This document shows, one piece after another, positions 53,900 to 63,362 of a DNA stretch of 64,000 nucleotides (positions within the stretch are counted from its first letter, which is position 1; every line of letters starts with the position of its first letter). The notes under the pieces were generated by a model. The model was not told the origin of the DNA. It made no database searches and saw only the letters and a list, made by a program, of their open reading frames with translations. Where the stretch lies: assembly GCF_029227915.1 (NCBI RefSeq), contig NC_079875.1:27402001-27466000 (forward strand), given 5' to 3'. Made by a program: the position numbers and the translations under genes. Source of the DNA: Hydractinia symbiolongicarpus (lineage: Eukaryota; Cnidaria; Hydrozoa; Anthoathecata; Hydractiniidae).

Positions 53900-56564
53900 A
53901 TGGTTAGTTGCTCTGCGTTTGGATGTACCAATCGATCAGAAAAGTGTAAAGAAGTCAGTTTTCACAGAATCCCGTCTGTGAAAAAGAAAGAACTCAGACA
54001 AAAATGGCTAAACAAAATACGTCGTACAGGTGATCTACCAAGCGATCGAAGTTTTTATATTTGTTCGTCGCACTTCACAGATAGTTCTTTTAAAAGGGAT
54101 CTCCAGGTAATAATCTTCCATATTAAAATATTGCCACTTCGTAAAAATGCCATTTTAGCTAGTCAACGCGATCAAAGTTTCTCATTTCTTCTTCATTTCA
54201 TTATTTGTACTTATATCCACAACACAACCAAATAACGTTTTCTACATATTTATATTATAAAAGAACATTATACCAATTTCCAATACAAAGTTATCTAGTT
54301 AGACATGTATCTTTCGTAGCGCTCGTAAGTTTCTATTCTTTGTTTTTCAAAAAAGAAGCTTTTTGATGGAAGGACCTGCCGAATATTTTCAGGGGGTAAA
54401 TGTGCCCATTTTATTAGCATCATTTCATCGGCGCTACTTCTAATCTTTGTTTATTTAGGCTGAACTTACTGGTATCAAAAGAAAGAGACAGCTGACCGAG
54501 GATGCTGTTCCAACAATTTTTTCTTTTAGTAAGCCTGAAAATTCAAGAGAATCGACATCAAAAAGATTGGAAACTTTCGCTAAAAAACAAGTGTGTTTTT
54601 AAAATTTATGCTATTGCCAAAATGTGAGTTGTGCCTGTCTTTTTTCTTGGAAGTTATTCTGATCATTTTTTTTCTAGTGTGTTGCAAAGGCTTTAAGTGT
54701 GGAGGATGATGTTGACCTTGAAGTATACGCTGAACAAGAAATAATTTCATTGGTTAAGGAACAAGGCGTTAGTGCAATTGTGGAAACGGTAGAGAAATCG
54801 GTTGGTGCCAATACTTTTACCAGGTCCGTTAGAACACAATGTGATCCCTTAGAGGCAATTCATCCTGAGATACAACCAACGAAGGATGTTTTAAAAGTGA
54901 AATTTACTCTTCCGCACGGACGATGTAAGTCTACTAACACCGACCTATCCTTTCCTCCGCAAGCTGACGTGACATTCTTGCTGAATGCAAATATGGAAAG
55001 TGATCATGATATCGTCTCTGGTGATGAGTGCCCTTCTGATGATTCTTTATACTCACCGCAATTACAAATTCACATCGACGACAGTTATGATGAAAATATC
55101 AGCGAAGAAGAGTCTTTTGACACTGCTGAATGTAACCCAGGGCTCAAAAGCGACGCACAATTTCTTGTTTTCTGGTCTTGTCTGTTGACATTATTTCAAG
55201 TTTGTTTCACGTGTTTACAAAAAACGTGCATTACTCGTGTGGTAAAACGTGGAACTCTTATCATTGTTACTAGTATTTGTCCAAATAAACATGTTTTCAG
55301 CTGGCAGTCTCAACCTATCGTAAATGGAAGAGCAGCAGGGAACTTATTACTTTCTGCAGCCATATTGTATTCCGGAAACACATACGCCCGCATTGCCGAA
55401 ATGATGAGTATTTTGAGGCTTCAGTTTATCTCTAAGTCCACCTTCTATGATATTTAAAGGTCCGTTCTTTTTCCAAAATTAAACACTTTTTATAAAAAAT
55501 ATCGAAATAACATTTATTCTGAGTGCGCTGCGAAAGAAGGGAATTTGATTGGTGATGGGCGAAGTGACTCTCCAGGTTACAGTGCAAAGTATGGTACGTA
55601 CACTCTAATGAGCGTAGACATCAATAAAATCATCGACTTTCAAGTTGTTCATGTTAGAACTGCAGGGAATTCTAGTCGAATGGAGAAGTGGGGATTAGTA
55701 ACGCTACTAAATAAGCTGCGTGACCACAAAGTGACAGTTTCAGCATTAACAACAGATCGCCATGTTCAAATCCGCGCATTCATGAAGAAAGAACATCCTG
55801 AGATAAACCACCAGTTCGACGTTTGGCACTTTGGAAAAAGCTTGAAAAAAAGCTTGACTGCTGCTGCGAAGCGCAAAGAATGTCTTGAGCTGATACCTTG
55901 GATCAAATCCATTATAAATCATTTATGGTGGTGCTGCGCTTCATGCGACAAAAATGAAAACGTTTTACGTGAAAGGTGGCTTAGCATTCTTTATCATATT
56001 CGTGGAATCCACTCTTGGCAAGGCAATGAATATTTCCATGAATGTGCGCACCCCACATTAGACCAGCAACGCAAATGGTTAAAGTTGAATTCACCTGCAT
56101 ATGAAGCAGTGGAGACTATTGTGCAAAATAAAAAAACTCTTGCCGACATGAACTATTTGGCGCACTTTTGCCATACGGGAAGCCTAGAGGTATTCCATTC
56201 TTTGCTTACCAAATATTGCCCGAAACGTATTCATTTCAGCATGGAAGGTATGATCGCGCGCACGCAGCTGGCTGTCCTTGATTTTAACTCGGGGACTAAT
56301 TGTGAACAGGCTGTTACCAAAAAAGGAGTACTCCGCTATAAACAAGTCTTTTCACGAGTAACACAATCCTGGGTCGTAAAAAAAATTACCGAGAAGAAAG
56401 AAAAGGCGTATTTAGCAGAATTAATGACGGCTACTTTGGAACCAATCGACAACGAAAAAGATAAGTTACCACAAACAGGAGAAATTGCTGAAAGAATAAC
56501 AGAGGTTGAAAAACCCGACAAAAGCGATGCCATTAAAGCCATCAGGACAAGATTTAAAACGTGA
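53900..56564 (+). CDS. THAP-domain Kolobok transposase (three exons, one premature stop)
   Basis: Exon 1 (53900-54106) encodes the THAP zinc-binding domain: C.AFGCTNR, FHRIP, W, then FYICSSHF (C2CH). Exon 2 (54459-54590, ELTGIKRKRQLTEDAVPTIF) and exon 3 (54678-56564) follow in phase 0 with clean GT/AG sites. Exon 3 has an acidic linker, then the catalytic region: GNLLLSAAILYSGNTYARIA, GDGRSDSPGYSAKYGTYTLM, TTDRHVQIR, HQFDVWHFGKSLKK, INHLWWCCASC, FCHTGSLEVFHSL and KRIHFSMEGMIARTQLA. A TAA at 55455-55457 (after STFYDI) interrupts an otherwise continuous frame. It sits where relatives have a sense codon, most simply a C-to-T change, so this copy is probably inactive unless read through or spliced. 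There is no other damage. It would bind the transposon ends through THAP and catalyse TTAA-targeted insertion (family knowledge). Confidence 0.88.
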
Positions 56565-56587
56565 CTTTTTTATTTTTTTATTTTTAT

Positions 56588-57633
56588 TCAACTTTCTATA
56601 AATAAAACATATTTTTCATCTTCTGCCGGATATTTTCTTCGAATTGCCCATACTACACAAGAAGGAATCACTCTTCTCACCCCTTTTCCCAATCGACTGT
56701 GTATCCACCAAGTGAACTGTTTATAACCAGCGTAACGATAAGATCTATATAGAAAAATAAGGGAGGCATTATTGTCAGTTTTTTACCTTCTTTTTCTCGG
56801 ACAAAAGAAGGGCTTGGAAACGAGGTTGAGCTACTTACTCATTTTTTAATTCTAAAGTGTCTCCTCTCAAATCATGCAATGCAGATAACGCAGTTTCTAA
56901 AACAGCTTTTGTCAAAACAACCACTTGAAAATCAGCAGCTTCTGTAACGCATTTATGACCTATGATAAGAGTGATTTTCAATTATACAATATTTATACCC
57001 CCGTTTTACTAACTTATCATTTCCACACGAACCTTATTCGATCTTTCGATCACGCATTTCAATGTTCTCCATCACGGAGAAAATGTAACATTACATAAGA
57101 TTTCTTTGCATTTGTGTGCAAAAAAAAGCGCATGCGGAGGAATTAGATTGTTGAACCGTGAAATAAAAATAAATTGGCTTGTGAAGTAAAAAAAAAGTGA
57201 TGAAAGATTATTTTATTGAAGCAAAAGATAAAGTTTTTGACGAAAAGAATGTAAAAGAAAAGCGATGAAATATATTTTTTATTTGTTTAAAAAGGAAAAT
57301 TTCGCTTAGAAAAAAATTATATTTGCAGTATATATCCTACCTACCTTGGAAAAACTCATCAGGAATTTCGTTTGACTCGACACAGCACACGCTTTCAGTA
57401 TCGGTTTCCATTGCTCTACAATTTCCACATTCACACCAATTTGCATTACCCGTACGTGGCTCTGCATCAGTAAAAGAAACCTCGTCATTTTCTACACCGT
57501 TACTAACTTCTTCCTCGTCAGACACAAGAGGTTCAAATTCGTATGGCTGTAGCTTTGTAAAGTCTTTTTCATGAAGAGAATTATCCGATTCTGAGCTTTC
57601 TAAGTTATATTCTTCGTCATTATTACAAGACAT
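56588..57633 (-). CDS. P2X7-type cytosolic (ballast) domain protein, three exons, inside Kolobok
   Basis: Exon 1 (57633-57345) begins MSCNNDEEYNLES, is acidic, and carries WCECGNCRAMETDTESVCC, the Cys-rich start of the P2X7 receptor C-terminal ballast domain. Exon 2 (56959-56839) encodes HKCVTEAADFQVVVLTKAVL and exon 3 (56744-56588) SYRYAGYKQFTWWIHSRLG followed by RRVIPSCVVWAIRRKYP. Splice sites are canonical and phases agree (1, then 2). No transmembrane or ATP-binding ectodomain of a P2X channel is present, so it is the isolated intracellular domain. In P2X7 that fold binds zinc and guanine nucleotide (family knowledge). An alternative upstream Met lies at 57711. It lies entirely within the transposon and is intact, so it may serve transposition or be a captured gene; the role is unknown. 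Confidence 0.82.
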
Positions 57634-57925
57634 CTTATCAACGAACAATGTAAACAGTAAGTAAACAAAACTTTTAGAAGGCGTGCTGCTGAGCTCACGG
57701 ACTTTTTGCACGATGTGACGTATGCTAATTTATTCGGACCTAGTCCTCTCGACTTTACGCGACCTTGCAAATTTATTTGAAATTGAAGATGTTTGCGGAC
57801 GCGATTAAGGTATAAATAAAGATTTTTAACGATTGTAAAAGGTTTATTTTGACATATTTATGTATTGTCTTATAAAAATAACATTTTTTTCAAATATTTT
57901 TTTTTTCACTGGAGTGCCCCTTTAA

Positions 57926-58795
57926 CTCAACTTTGCAGATACAGACAAAATGCGGCTATTATTAAGAAAACTACAACCCTTTGCATTTTGCATTTCCATC
58001 ACGTGAAATAAGAAAATTATCCCGCTAAGCAAATCAGCCATTGATTCTCATGTTTTGGAAAGGGTGTTTGCTTCAATGTACACTCTCAAGCGATCAAAGA
58101 TAGCCATCCGTTTTGCTAAAGAACTCTCACATGGAAAAGTATACATTCTTTGAATTTCTCAATGGTCAGCTATTAAACGTGTGGAAAGGCTTTGGTATTA
58201 AATTACTTTTGTGGAAAATTTTTAGTTGGTATTGCACCTTTCTTCAAAGATTTGTTAAAAAATATATACCCCCATACAGCCTACGCGTATTCTCTCCCGA
58301 AATACAAGAGATCTTTTTACTGCTTGTATGACGTCTTTAAAATATGGTCCGTTACAACAGCAAAATTTAGCTTTTTGTTAATAATATGATAAAATAGAGA
58401 CGTCCGGTAACTTTTTTTGACCTCAATGGAATTAGTGTCGTAGCATTAAAGAAGTCACAATCAAACTTTGACGATACTTTAAAAAATTTTAAGCGTACGG
58501 ATAATAACAGTCGAAAGTTTCTTAAGGACAATTCTGGCAAAAAACATTTTCCAGGTTTTGAAAGTTTGAGTTATGAAATGATTTTGCAAGAAAGTATTTT
58601 TCAAAGTACAATACACATGAAAAGATAATTTAAATCAATAAAAATTATCTACATGTAACCGATATTTGACTTACTGTCATTAGTATTCTCTAAACAAAAG
58701 TTAACTTAAAAGTCATGGTTAATAAATAACAAAAAGATATTTGTAACTCAGTTCTTTTTTTACAACATCTGTCGGCCATTATGAAGCTGAACGCA
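57926..58795. other. No gene recognised
   Basis: Frames at 58113-58389 overlap in different phases and lack domains. AT-rich. Confidence 0.5.
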
Positions 58796-60010
58796 AAGTA
58801 GTAGGCTTGTCACATCTCTTGGTGCTGTATTCTTTTTTGTTCTTTCGTAGGACAACTTCATTTTGGATTTGGCTGAAAGAATACTTTTCTAGAAGTCCTT
58901 TACTGTCAAATCATTCGTCCACTCTATCTTCAGTAAGCTTTCCGCCCTTTATTAACTTCTTTCCTCGAGATACCAACACATCTAAGTCACTTTCTGAAAA
59001 CAAGCAACGACGCTGAAACGGAGACCTTTTCACTTTGTTCAGCACTCTGAGTTTGTCATATACTTGTCTCGGTGAAGCATCTATTGAACTAATTGCCTCA
59101 CATTTCTTCTTAACAAAACCATAACTAATTTCCTCATTTTTAAAAGCGGTTTCTATTTAACTCACCTCTTTTTCAGATCTGTTCTGTGAAGTGGGTGTGC
59201 ATACTGATTGCGGAGTTGCTGTTTTATCAGGTGTAGTAGTTATTGGTCGGTTTTTTGTCATGGTAATCACTCCCGTAGAATAGATCTGTAACCACATTCA
59301 TCCCAATACTGGCTGACTTTCTCATATTTCATATGTAATAATGGTCTTCCGCCCTACTCTTACAGCGGTAAATTTGCTTTTTTTTTCTCTTAATCCGATG
59401 CTTGTGGATTTCCTTATGATGTTCGCAGTTACATTTTTTGGTACATCTTTGCTCTCAAAGTTTCCTGCTTTCTTTCATGCTAAATGAAATCCTTACTTAC
59501 GTCACCAGAGTTAATTTTCTGTCCTGACCAAGTTACAAAAACATTCTCAAATTTTGGGGATATTTGAGGACTTGCTCTAATGACGTAGATCTGCAACAGT
59601 CGTAGTTTTCTGCCGTTAAAATCATCTTAGCCGGACTGTAGTGTTTAACTGTCTTATGATCCCACACTTCTATGAGCCATTTCCCATCTTGCAACTCTGA
59701 ACTTTTGAATTCTGCGATTGTCATGTTCGACGTTACGCCTGAGCGTGGTACACTTTTAAAGTGGATTTTTATGTACAAGTGATTCCTGATGAGGCAATAA
59801 CTGATAATTCGGGAATTTTGATAATGTTTCAAAGATCGCAGCAGAGTTTTTAGCATTTTCACTATTATTATAGCGTTTTACTTGTTCATCATCTACAAGC
59901 ATCGTAAAATCATCAACAGATCTTTTGTGTTTTAAAATCTTTTCCTGTATTTTTTAATTTTTACTCCACTGTTTAATTGTTTCAAGTAATGTGTGCATGT
60001 ATCTCCTCAC
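58796..60010 (-). pseudogene. Crypton-like tyrosine recombinase, decayed
   Basis: On the minus strand VDDFTMLVDDEQVKRYNNSE (about 59935-59875) precedes SGVTSNMTIAEFKSSELQDG and EVWDHKTVKHYSPAKMIL (about 59745-59605). The catalytic Arg is in the PRSGVTSN block and HKT is the second catalytic block. The C-terminal His-x-x-Arg/Tyr region is frameshifted. Further down a conserved-looking tail, CLFSESDLDVLVSRGKK and YSFSQIQNEVVLRKNKKEY, reads to about 58800 with one stop. Frame changes occur near 59840 and 59530. It resembles 42796-43550 and is better preserved around HKT. It is inactive as it stands. Confidence 0.7.
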
Positions 60011-61065
60011 ATTGGCCATGACTATGTCTTCTGCAAGTAAAAATTCGCACAGATATTTCTTGAAACATTTCCAATCCGTTCTCTTTGTGATGTTAAATCA
60101 TCGCACGTTAGAAATATTTCTAAACAACACAGACTTCGTTCGACAACAACACAACAGTTTTGTTTTTTACATTTCAGATTCGAATTACATTCACATTCGA
60201 ATCCGATAGAATTTCTATAAAAGTAAGCAACCTCGTCCCAGAACACAAAAATGGAAATATAGAAAAACAAATTTAATCCAACCTCATGATGAGTAAACAT
60301 TGTTTGAAACAACTTTTTCCAGGATTACATTTTTAGTTAATAAACAACTTGTTTCCGTTAGATACGGCGTGCACGTTAATCTGGGGGGAAAATTAAATTA
60401 TTCTATCCATAACGGTAAATTTTAGCGTAACGCATGGACACGGAAGGTTACCTTGCAACTGGCGTCTACGTACGGTGCGTCCGCTGTAATATTAAGTAAG
60501 CTGGTGACTTTGCACGCCACGAGAAACCGAAGGTTACCTTGTAACTGGCGTCCACGCACGGTGCGTGAGCTGTAACATTATTTTGCGTCTTGTTGTTTGT
60601 GACAGTACGGTATTGTATTACAATAGGCAACGCACTGAGCGTCAGCTGTGACTGCAGGTCAACTTAAGCATGTACGTGTGTTTTTCTCCGCTTCTGTGTT
60701 ATGTTAATGAACGATTTTGCTGATAATTTTAGAGTAGACTTTTAATTGGGAATATCGAAAAAAAAAATAAAGGCATTTCAGTAATGTTTATTGAAAATAA
60801 CATTGGCGCACAAAGTACATTGTTCCAAGAATTTTTTTTCTTTTTATTATGGGAATAAAAAATACAAAGAACATTGTTCCAACAATTTTTTTGTATTTAT
60901 TATATTCTTTAAATGCGCATTTAACAACGAATCACACTTAAGTGTACTATAAGTCATTAAGATATTATAAAGTAGACTTTTTAATTCGCCATATCGAAAA
61001 TAAAAGCATTTTAGTAATGTATACTGATCTACGGGAATAAAAATACATAGAACATTGTTCTTAAA
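60011..61065. other. No gene; local tandem duplication and AT-rich repeats
   Basis: A block beginning gaaggttaccttgcaactgg and ending acggtgcgt is duplicated with a period of about 86 bp (60441 and 60527). 'gaacattgttc' recurs near 60869 and 61041, with a related acattgttc near 60817. The boundary with the GC-richer cassette is at about 61065. Confidence 0.5.
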
Positions 61066-61068
61066 TGT

Positions 61069-61551
61069 TTATTGTAATAAACTACACCTATCTTTTTCAT
61101 CCGTGCCTACATGATCAGTCGCTTTTACCTGTAGGGCGCGGATTGTACCGTCGTTGGGATTGATCCCCTCTAGGATCAAGTAGTTTTCCCGATCAAACTT
61201 GGGCAACCATAGGTCCTTGTAGGTAGCGAGCACCCTGTAGTCGCTAATATTTTGCACCTCGTTGCCATTCAAAGTGATACGAAGATTTTGCACCAAGGAT
61301 TTACCTATATTGCTGACGATAAGGCGCTTTGTGTTTGTTCCCGTAAGTTCCAGATTGAAAAGTAGTTTGATACTACCTGGAAAAATTACATCGTTCTGCC
61401 CCATGTTGGGGATGTCAACATACAAGTCCTCGTTCTGATTAATCGTACTAGGCACATGACTTATTTTTACACGCTGCTTCTTGCCTTTCATAGCCATCAT
61501 TGTTTTAATCTCCGCGTAGGGATCGAGCTTAGTTCCGAATATGTTACTCAT
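61069..61551 (-). CDS. Beta-rich structural-type protein of a viral or Polinton-like cassette, possibly truncated
   Basis: 160 residues starting MSNIFGTKLDPYAEIKTM. The middle alternates short hydrophobic strands and polar turns (DVIFPGSIKLLFNLEL, LIVSNIGKSLVQNLRITLN), giving a jelly-roll-like pattern that suggests a capsid or tail component. The C-terminus has TYKDLWLPKFDREN and stops 3-4 bp from the AT-rich flank, so it may be cut by the end of the inserted segment. It is divergently oriented to the next gene with 22 bp between the two starts. No signal peptide, membrane segment or intron. Family not recognised; the capsid idea is inference from fold pattern and neighbours. Confidence 0.5.
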   Translation of the reverse strand: MSNIFGTKLDPYAEIKTMMAMKGKKQRVKISHVPSTINQNEDLYVDIPNMGQNDVIFPGSIKLLFNLELTGTNTKRLIVSNIGKSLVQNLRITLNGNEVQNISDYRVLATYKDLWLPKFDRENYLILEGINPNDGTIRALQVKATDHVGTDEKDRCSLLQ

Positions 61552-61573
61552 GCTTTATTATTAGCTGAAATAA

Positions 61574-62542
61574 ATGCCGATTAATCCAATATACGAAGGA
61601 GACGACTTTACGCCAGAGGAAAAAATTCCAGACGAGGATGAATCTTTCAATAGGCCCGATGCCAGCTCCACGCTAACGCCAGATCAGGAGCAAGAGCAGG
61701 GTCAATCGCCTAGCGCCTCAGCAAGAGCACGAGACACCACAACAAGACAGAGCGAAGAGCTACTAAAATCAAAGGTCGACGATCTTTACGAACACCTTGG
61801 TGAGGAGCTGGGGCAGCCAATCGCGAGATATTACAACGATTTTGAGGCACGAGGAAACCAGCTTCTTTTCGATGGCATAGAGATCACGAAAAGGCATGGT
61901 GAATTGAGGAGCGTTGCCGAGATACGGAGGAGGTTAGGTACAAATCGCTTGCGATCCATGGGTTTTACCGACTATACTACACCAAACAAAGGCAGTAAAG
62001 CAATGGCTCAGAAACTCCTTAACGAGATTGTTCACGTTGATCGCCTAGCGGCTCAGCAAGAGCAAGAGAAGGCTGATGATATCGAAATGATGCCGCTGCT
62101 CGAGAACGTCCTTGATGAAACGGAGAGCCTGATCGATCGCCTAGCGGCTCCGCAGGAGCAAGAGACTCCCTTTGGCGCCAGCGATCGCCTAGCGGCTCAG
62201 CAAGAGCAAGCCTTCACAGAGCGTGAAAGAAGAGGGCTCAACCTCGAGCTTCAAACGCTAAGGGGTAACCTGAAGCACTTGAAAAGCAAGATGATCTTCT
62301 ACGACAGCGAGATCGCCAAAGCAGAAGCCCAGGTGAAAAGGCATGAGACGAAGAAAGCTACACCTGGAGTATCAGAGGAACAGCAAACTATCTGGAACGA
62401 AGACATTGCAAAGGCTAGGGAAGATCTAGAACGACTCCAAGATCAAAAGGAAGTAGGACGAGAAGCACACGGTTTACTATCATCTGACATTCAGAGCCAA
62501 CTGAAAGAAGGAAACGCTGATGAAAATCGCAGAAGGCGATAA
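61574..62542 (+). CDS. Gln/Glu-rich coiled-coil protein of the cassette
   Basis: 322 residues, ATG at 61574. The N-terminal 70 residues are acidic and Gln/Ser-rich (DQEQEQGQSPSASARAR). Residues 70-150 look folded (GEELGQPIARYYNDFEARGN). Three DRLAA.QEQE repeats follow, then a long charged coiled coil (about residues 215-310). It ends DENRRRR, overlapping the next gene by 23 bp in another frame. Intronless and clearly richer in GC than the flank. No function is recognised; a virion or scaffold role would fit the neighbours. Confidence 0.6.
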   Translation: MPINPIYEGDDFTPEEKIPDEDESFNRPDASSTLTPDQEQEQGQSPSASARARDTTTRQSEELLKSKVDDLYEHLGEELGQPIARYYNDFEARGNQLLFDGIEITKRHGELRSVAEIRRRLGTNRLRSMGFTDYTTPNKGSKAMAQKLLNEIVHVDRLAAQQEQEKADDIEMMPLLENVLDETESLIDRLAAPQEQETPFGASDRLAAQQEQAFTERERRGLNLELQTLRGNLKHLKSKMIFYDSEIAKAEAQVKRHETKKATPGVSEEQQTIWNEDIAKAREDLERLQDQKEVGREAHGLLSSDIQSQLKEGNADENRRRR

Positions 62543-62921
62543 ATCTCTAGCTGAAAAGCTTAGAATCTTGTTCAAGGAGCAAGAGATTACTATAGGAAGC
62601 ACCGTCTCGGCTGTTGGTCTACTGATTTCCACCATCGTACTCGCAGTTACAGGTGGTGGAAGAGCGGGTGCTGCAGCTGGAGGAAGCGCTGGGAAAAACG
62701 GTTTTATACAAAAACAGCTGGAAAGGCTTGGAAAATTTTTGAAATACCTGGCAGGTAAGGCAGGTGCGGCGCTACCAGGGATTATTGGCACGGTTGTCTC
62801 GTTCTTTTTTAGAGTAGCAGCAAAAGTTGTTGAATACGCAGCCAAACACCTCTACATGACAATCGCTGCTGCCGTCGCTTTTGTTGTGGCCTACGTTGGG
62901 AAGGGTGACAAACTATCGTAA
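62520..62921 (+). CDS. Small Gly/Ala-rich membrane protein of the cassette
   Basis: 133 residues, starting in the overlap with the upstream gene. An amphipathic start (MKIAEGDKSLAEKLRILF) leads to a hydrophobic segment STVSAVGLLISTIVLAVTGG, a Gly/Ala stretch, a basic amphipathic part and two more hydrophobic stretches (GIIGTVVSFFF and MTIAAAVAFVVAYVG). The 23-bp overlap indicates translational coupling or dense packing, as in virus genomes. Membrane-active virion proteins of this size are common in Polinton-like viruses (family knowledge), but the specific family is not recognised. Confidence 0.55.
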   Translation: MKIAEGDKSLAEKLRILFKEQEITIGSTVSAVGLLISTIVLAVTGGGRAGAAAGGSAGKNGFIQKQLERLGKFLKYLAGKAGAALPGIIGTVVSFFFRVAAKVVEYAAKHLYMTIAAAVAFVVAYVGKGDKLS

Positions 62922-62931
62922 ATATTAGTGC

Positions 62932-62957
62932 TCCTGCGGAGCCGCTAGGCGATATAA
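62932..62957. repeat. Inverted copy of the CGCCTAGCGGCTC motif
   Basis: The reverse complement of gagccgctaggcgat with flanking ctcctgcg matches a segment inside the upstream coiled-coil gene (62136-62161) over about 24 bp. Related direct copies occur at about 61708, 62041 and 62185. It lies in the short gap between convergent genes. Confidence 0.75.
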
Positions 62958-62984
62958 ATGTGTTGAACAAAACACACTAGCCTT

Positions 62985-63359
62985 TTATTTCTTCAACCAA
63001 ATATACATTAGGATCGATACTACTCCCGTTGTAATTAAGCCAGCTTTGATGTCATCGTGTTTTTCGGCCTCTATTGTTAGCGTAGTCTGCGTCTCCACCC
63101 TGTGCTTCTCATGTTTAGGGATCACGCGGCTCACCTGTGGAGGGCGGCGATCAACAATGGCCTGATTCGCGTTAATCTTCGGATTTATACCGATGGGGAA
63201 ATAATCCTTGCTAATCAAAATTTTGCTCGTGAGGCTCATATTACTTGGGATCATATAGACGCCATGAGCAACACTAAAATCCACCTTGGACCTTGCATAT
63301 TTCAGCACATTTTGAAATTCGGCAATTTCCTTACCAGTGTCGCTAGGTCTAATTATCAC
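62985..63359 (-). CDS. Small protein with C-terminal membrane anchor, cassette gene
   Basis: About 125 codons, with no ATG at the start: the frame opens directly after a TAG with GAT GTG, so it starts at GTG, begins at an internal Met (about residue 36), or is joined by splicing (a ttttag precedes GATGTG). The N-terminal half is soluble; the C-terminus AGLITTGVVSILMYIWLKK is a single hydrophobic span with a Lys-Lys end, a tail anchor. It follows the next gene with no gap on the same strand, and its 3' end converges on the small membrane protein. Function unknown. Confidence 0.5.
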   Translation of the reverse strand: MIIRPSDTGKEIAEFQNVLKYARSKVDFSVAHGVYMIPSNMSLTSKILISKDYFPIGINPKINANQAIVDRRPPQVSRVIPKHEKHRVETQTTLTIEAEKHDDIKAGLITTGVVSILMYIWLKK

Positions 63360-63362
63360 ATC

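Larger units (their letters stand above)
53590..57921. mobile_element. Kolobok DNA transposon, complete, two genes
   Basis: The left end is AGGGGAACTCCAGT (53590-53603) and the right end ACTGGAGTGCCCCT (57908-57921), inverted repeats with one mismatch in 14. Both ends are flanked by TTAA (53586-53589 and 57922-57925), the target site of Kolobok elements. Inside are a THAP transposase gene on the plus strand and a P2X7-type domain gene on the minus strand, convergent with 23 bp between the stop codons. A single in-frame stop is the only obvious lesion in the transposase. The element looks young. Confidence 0.92.
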
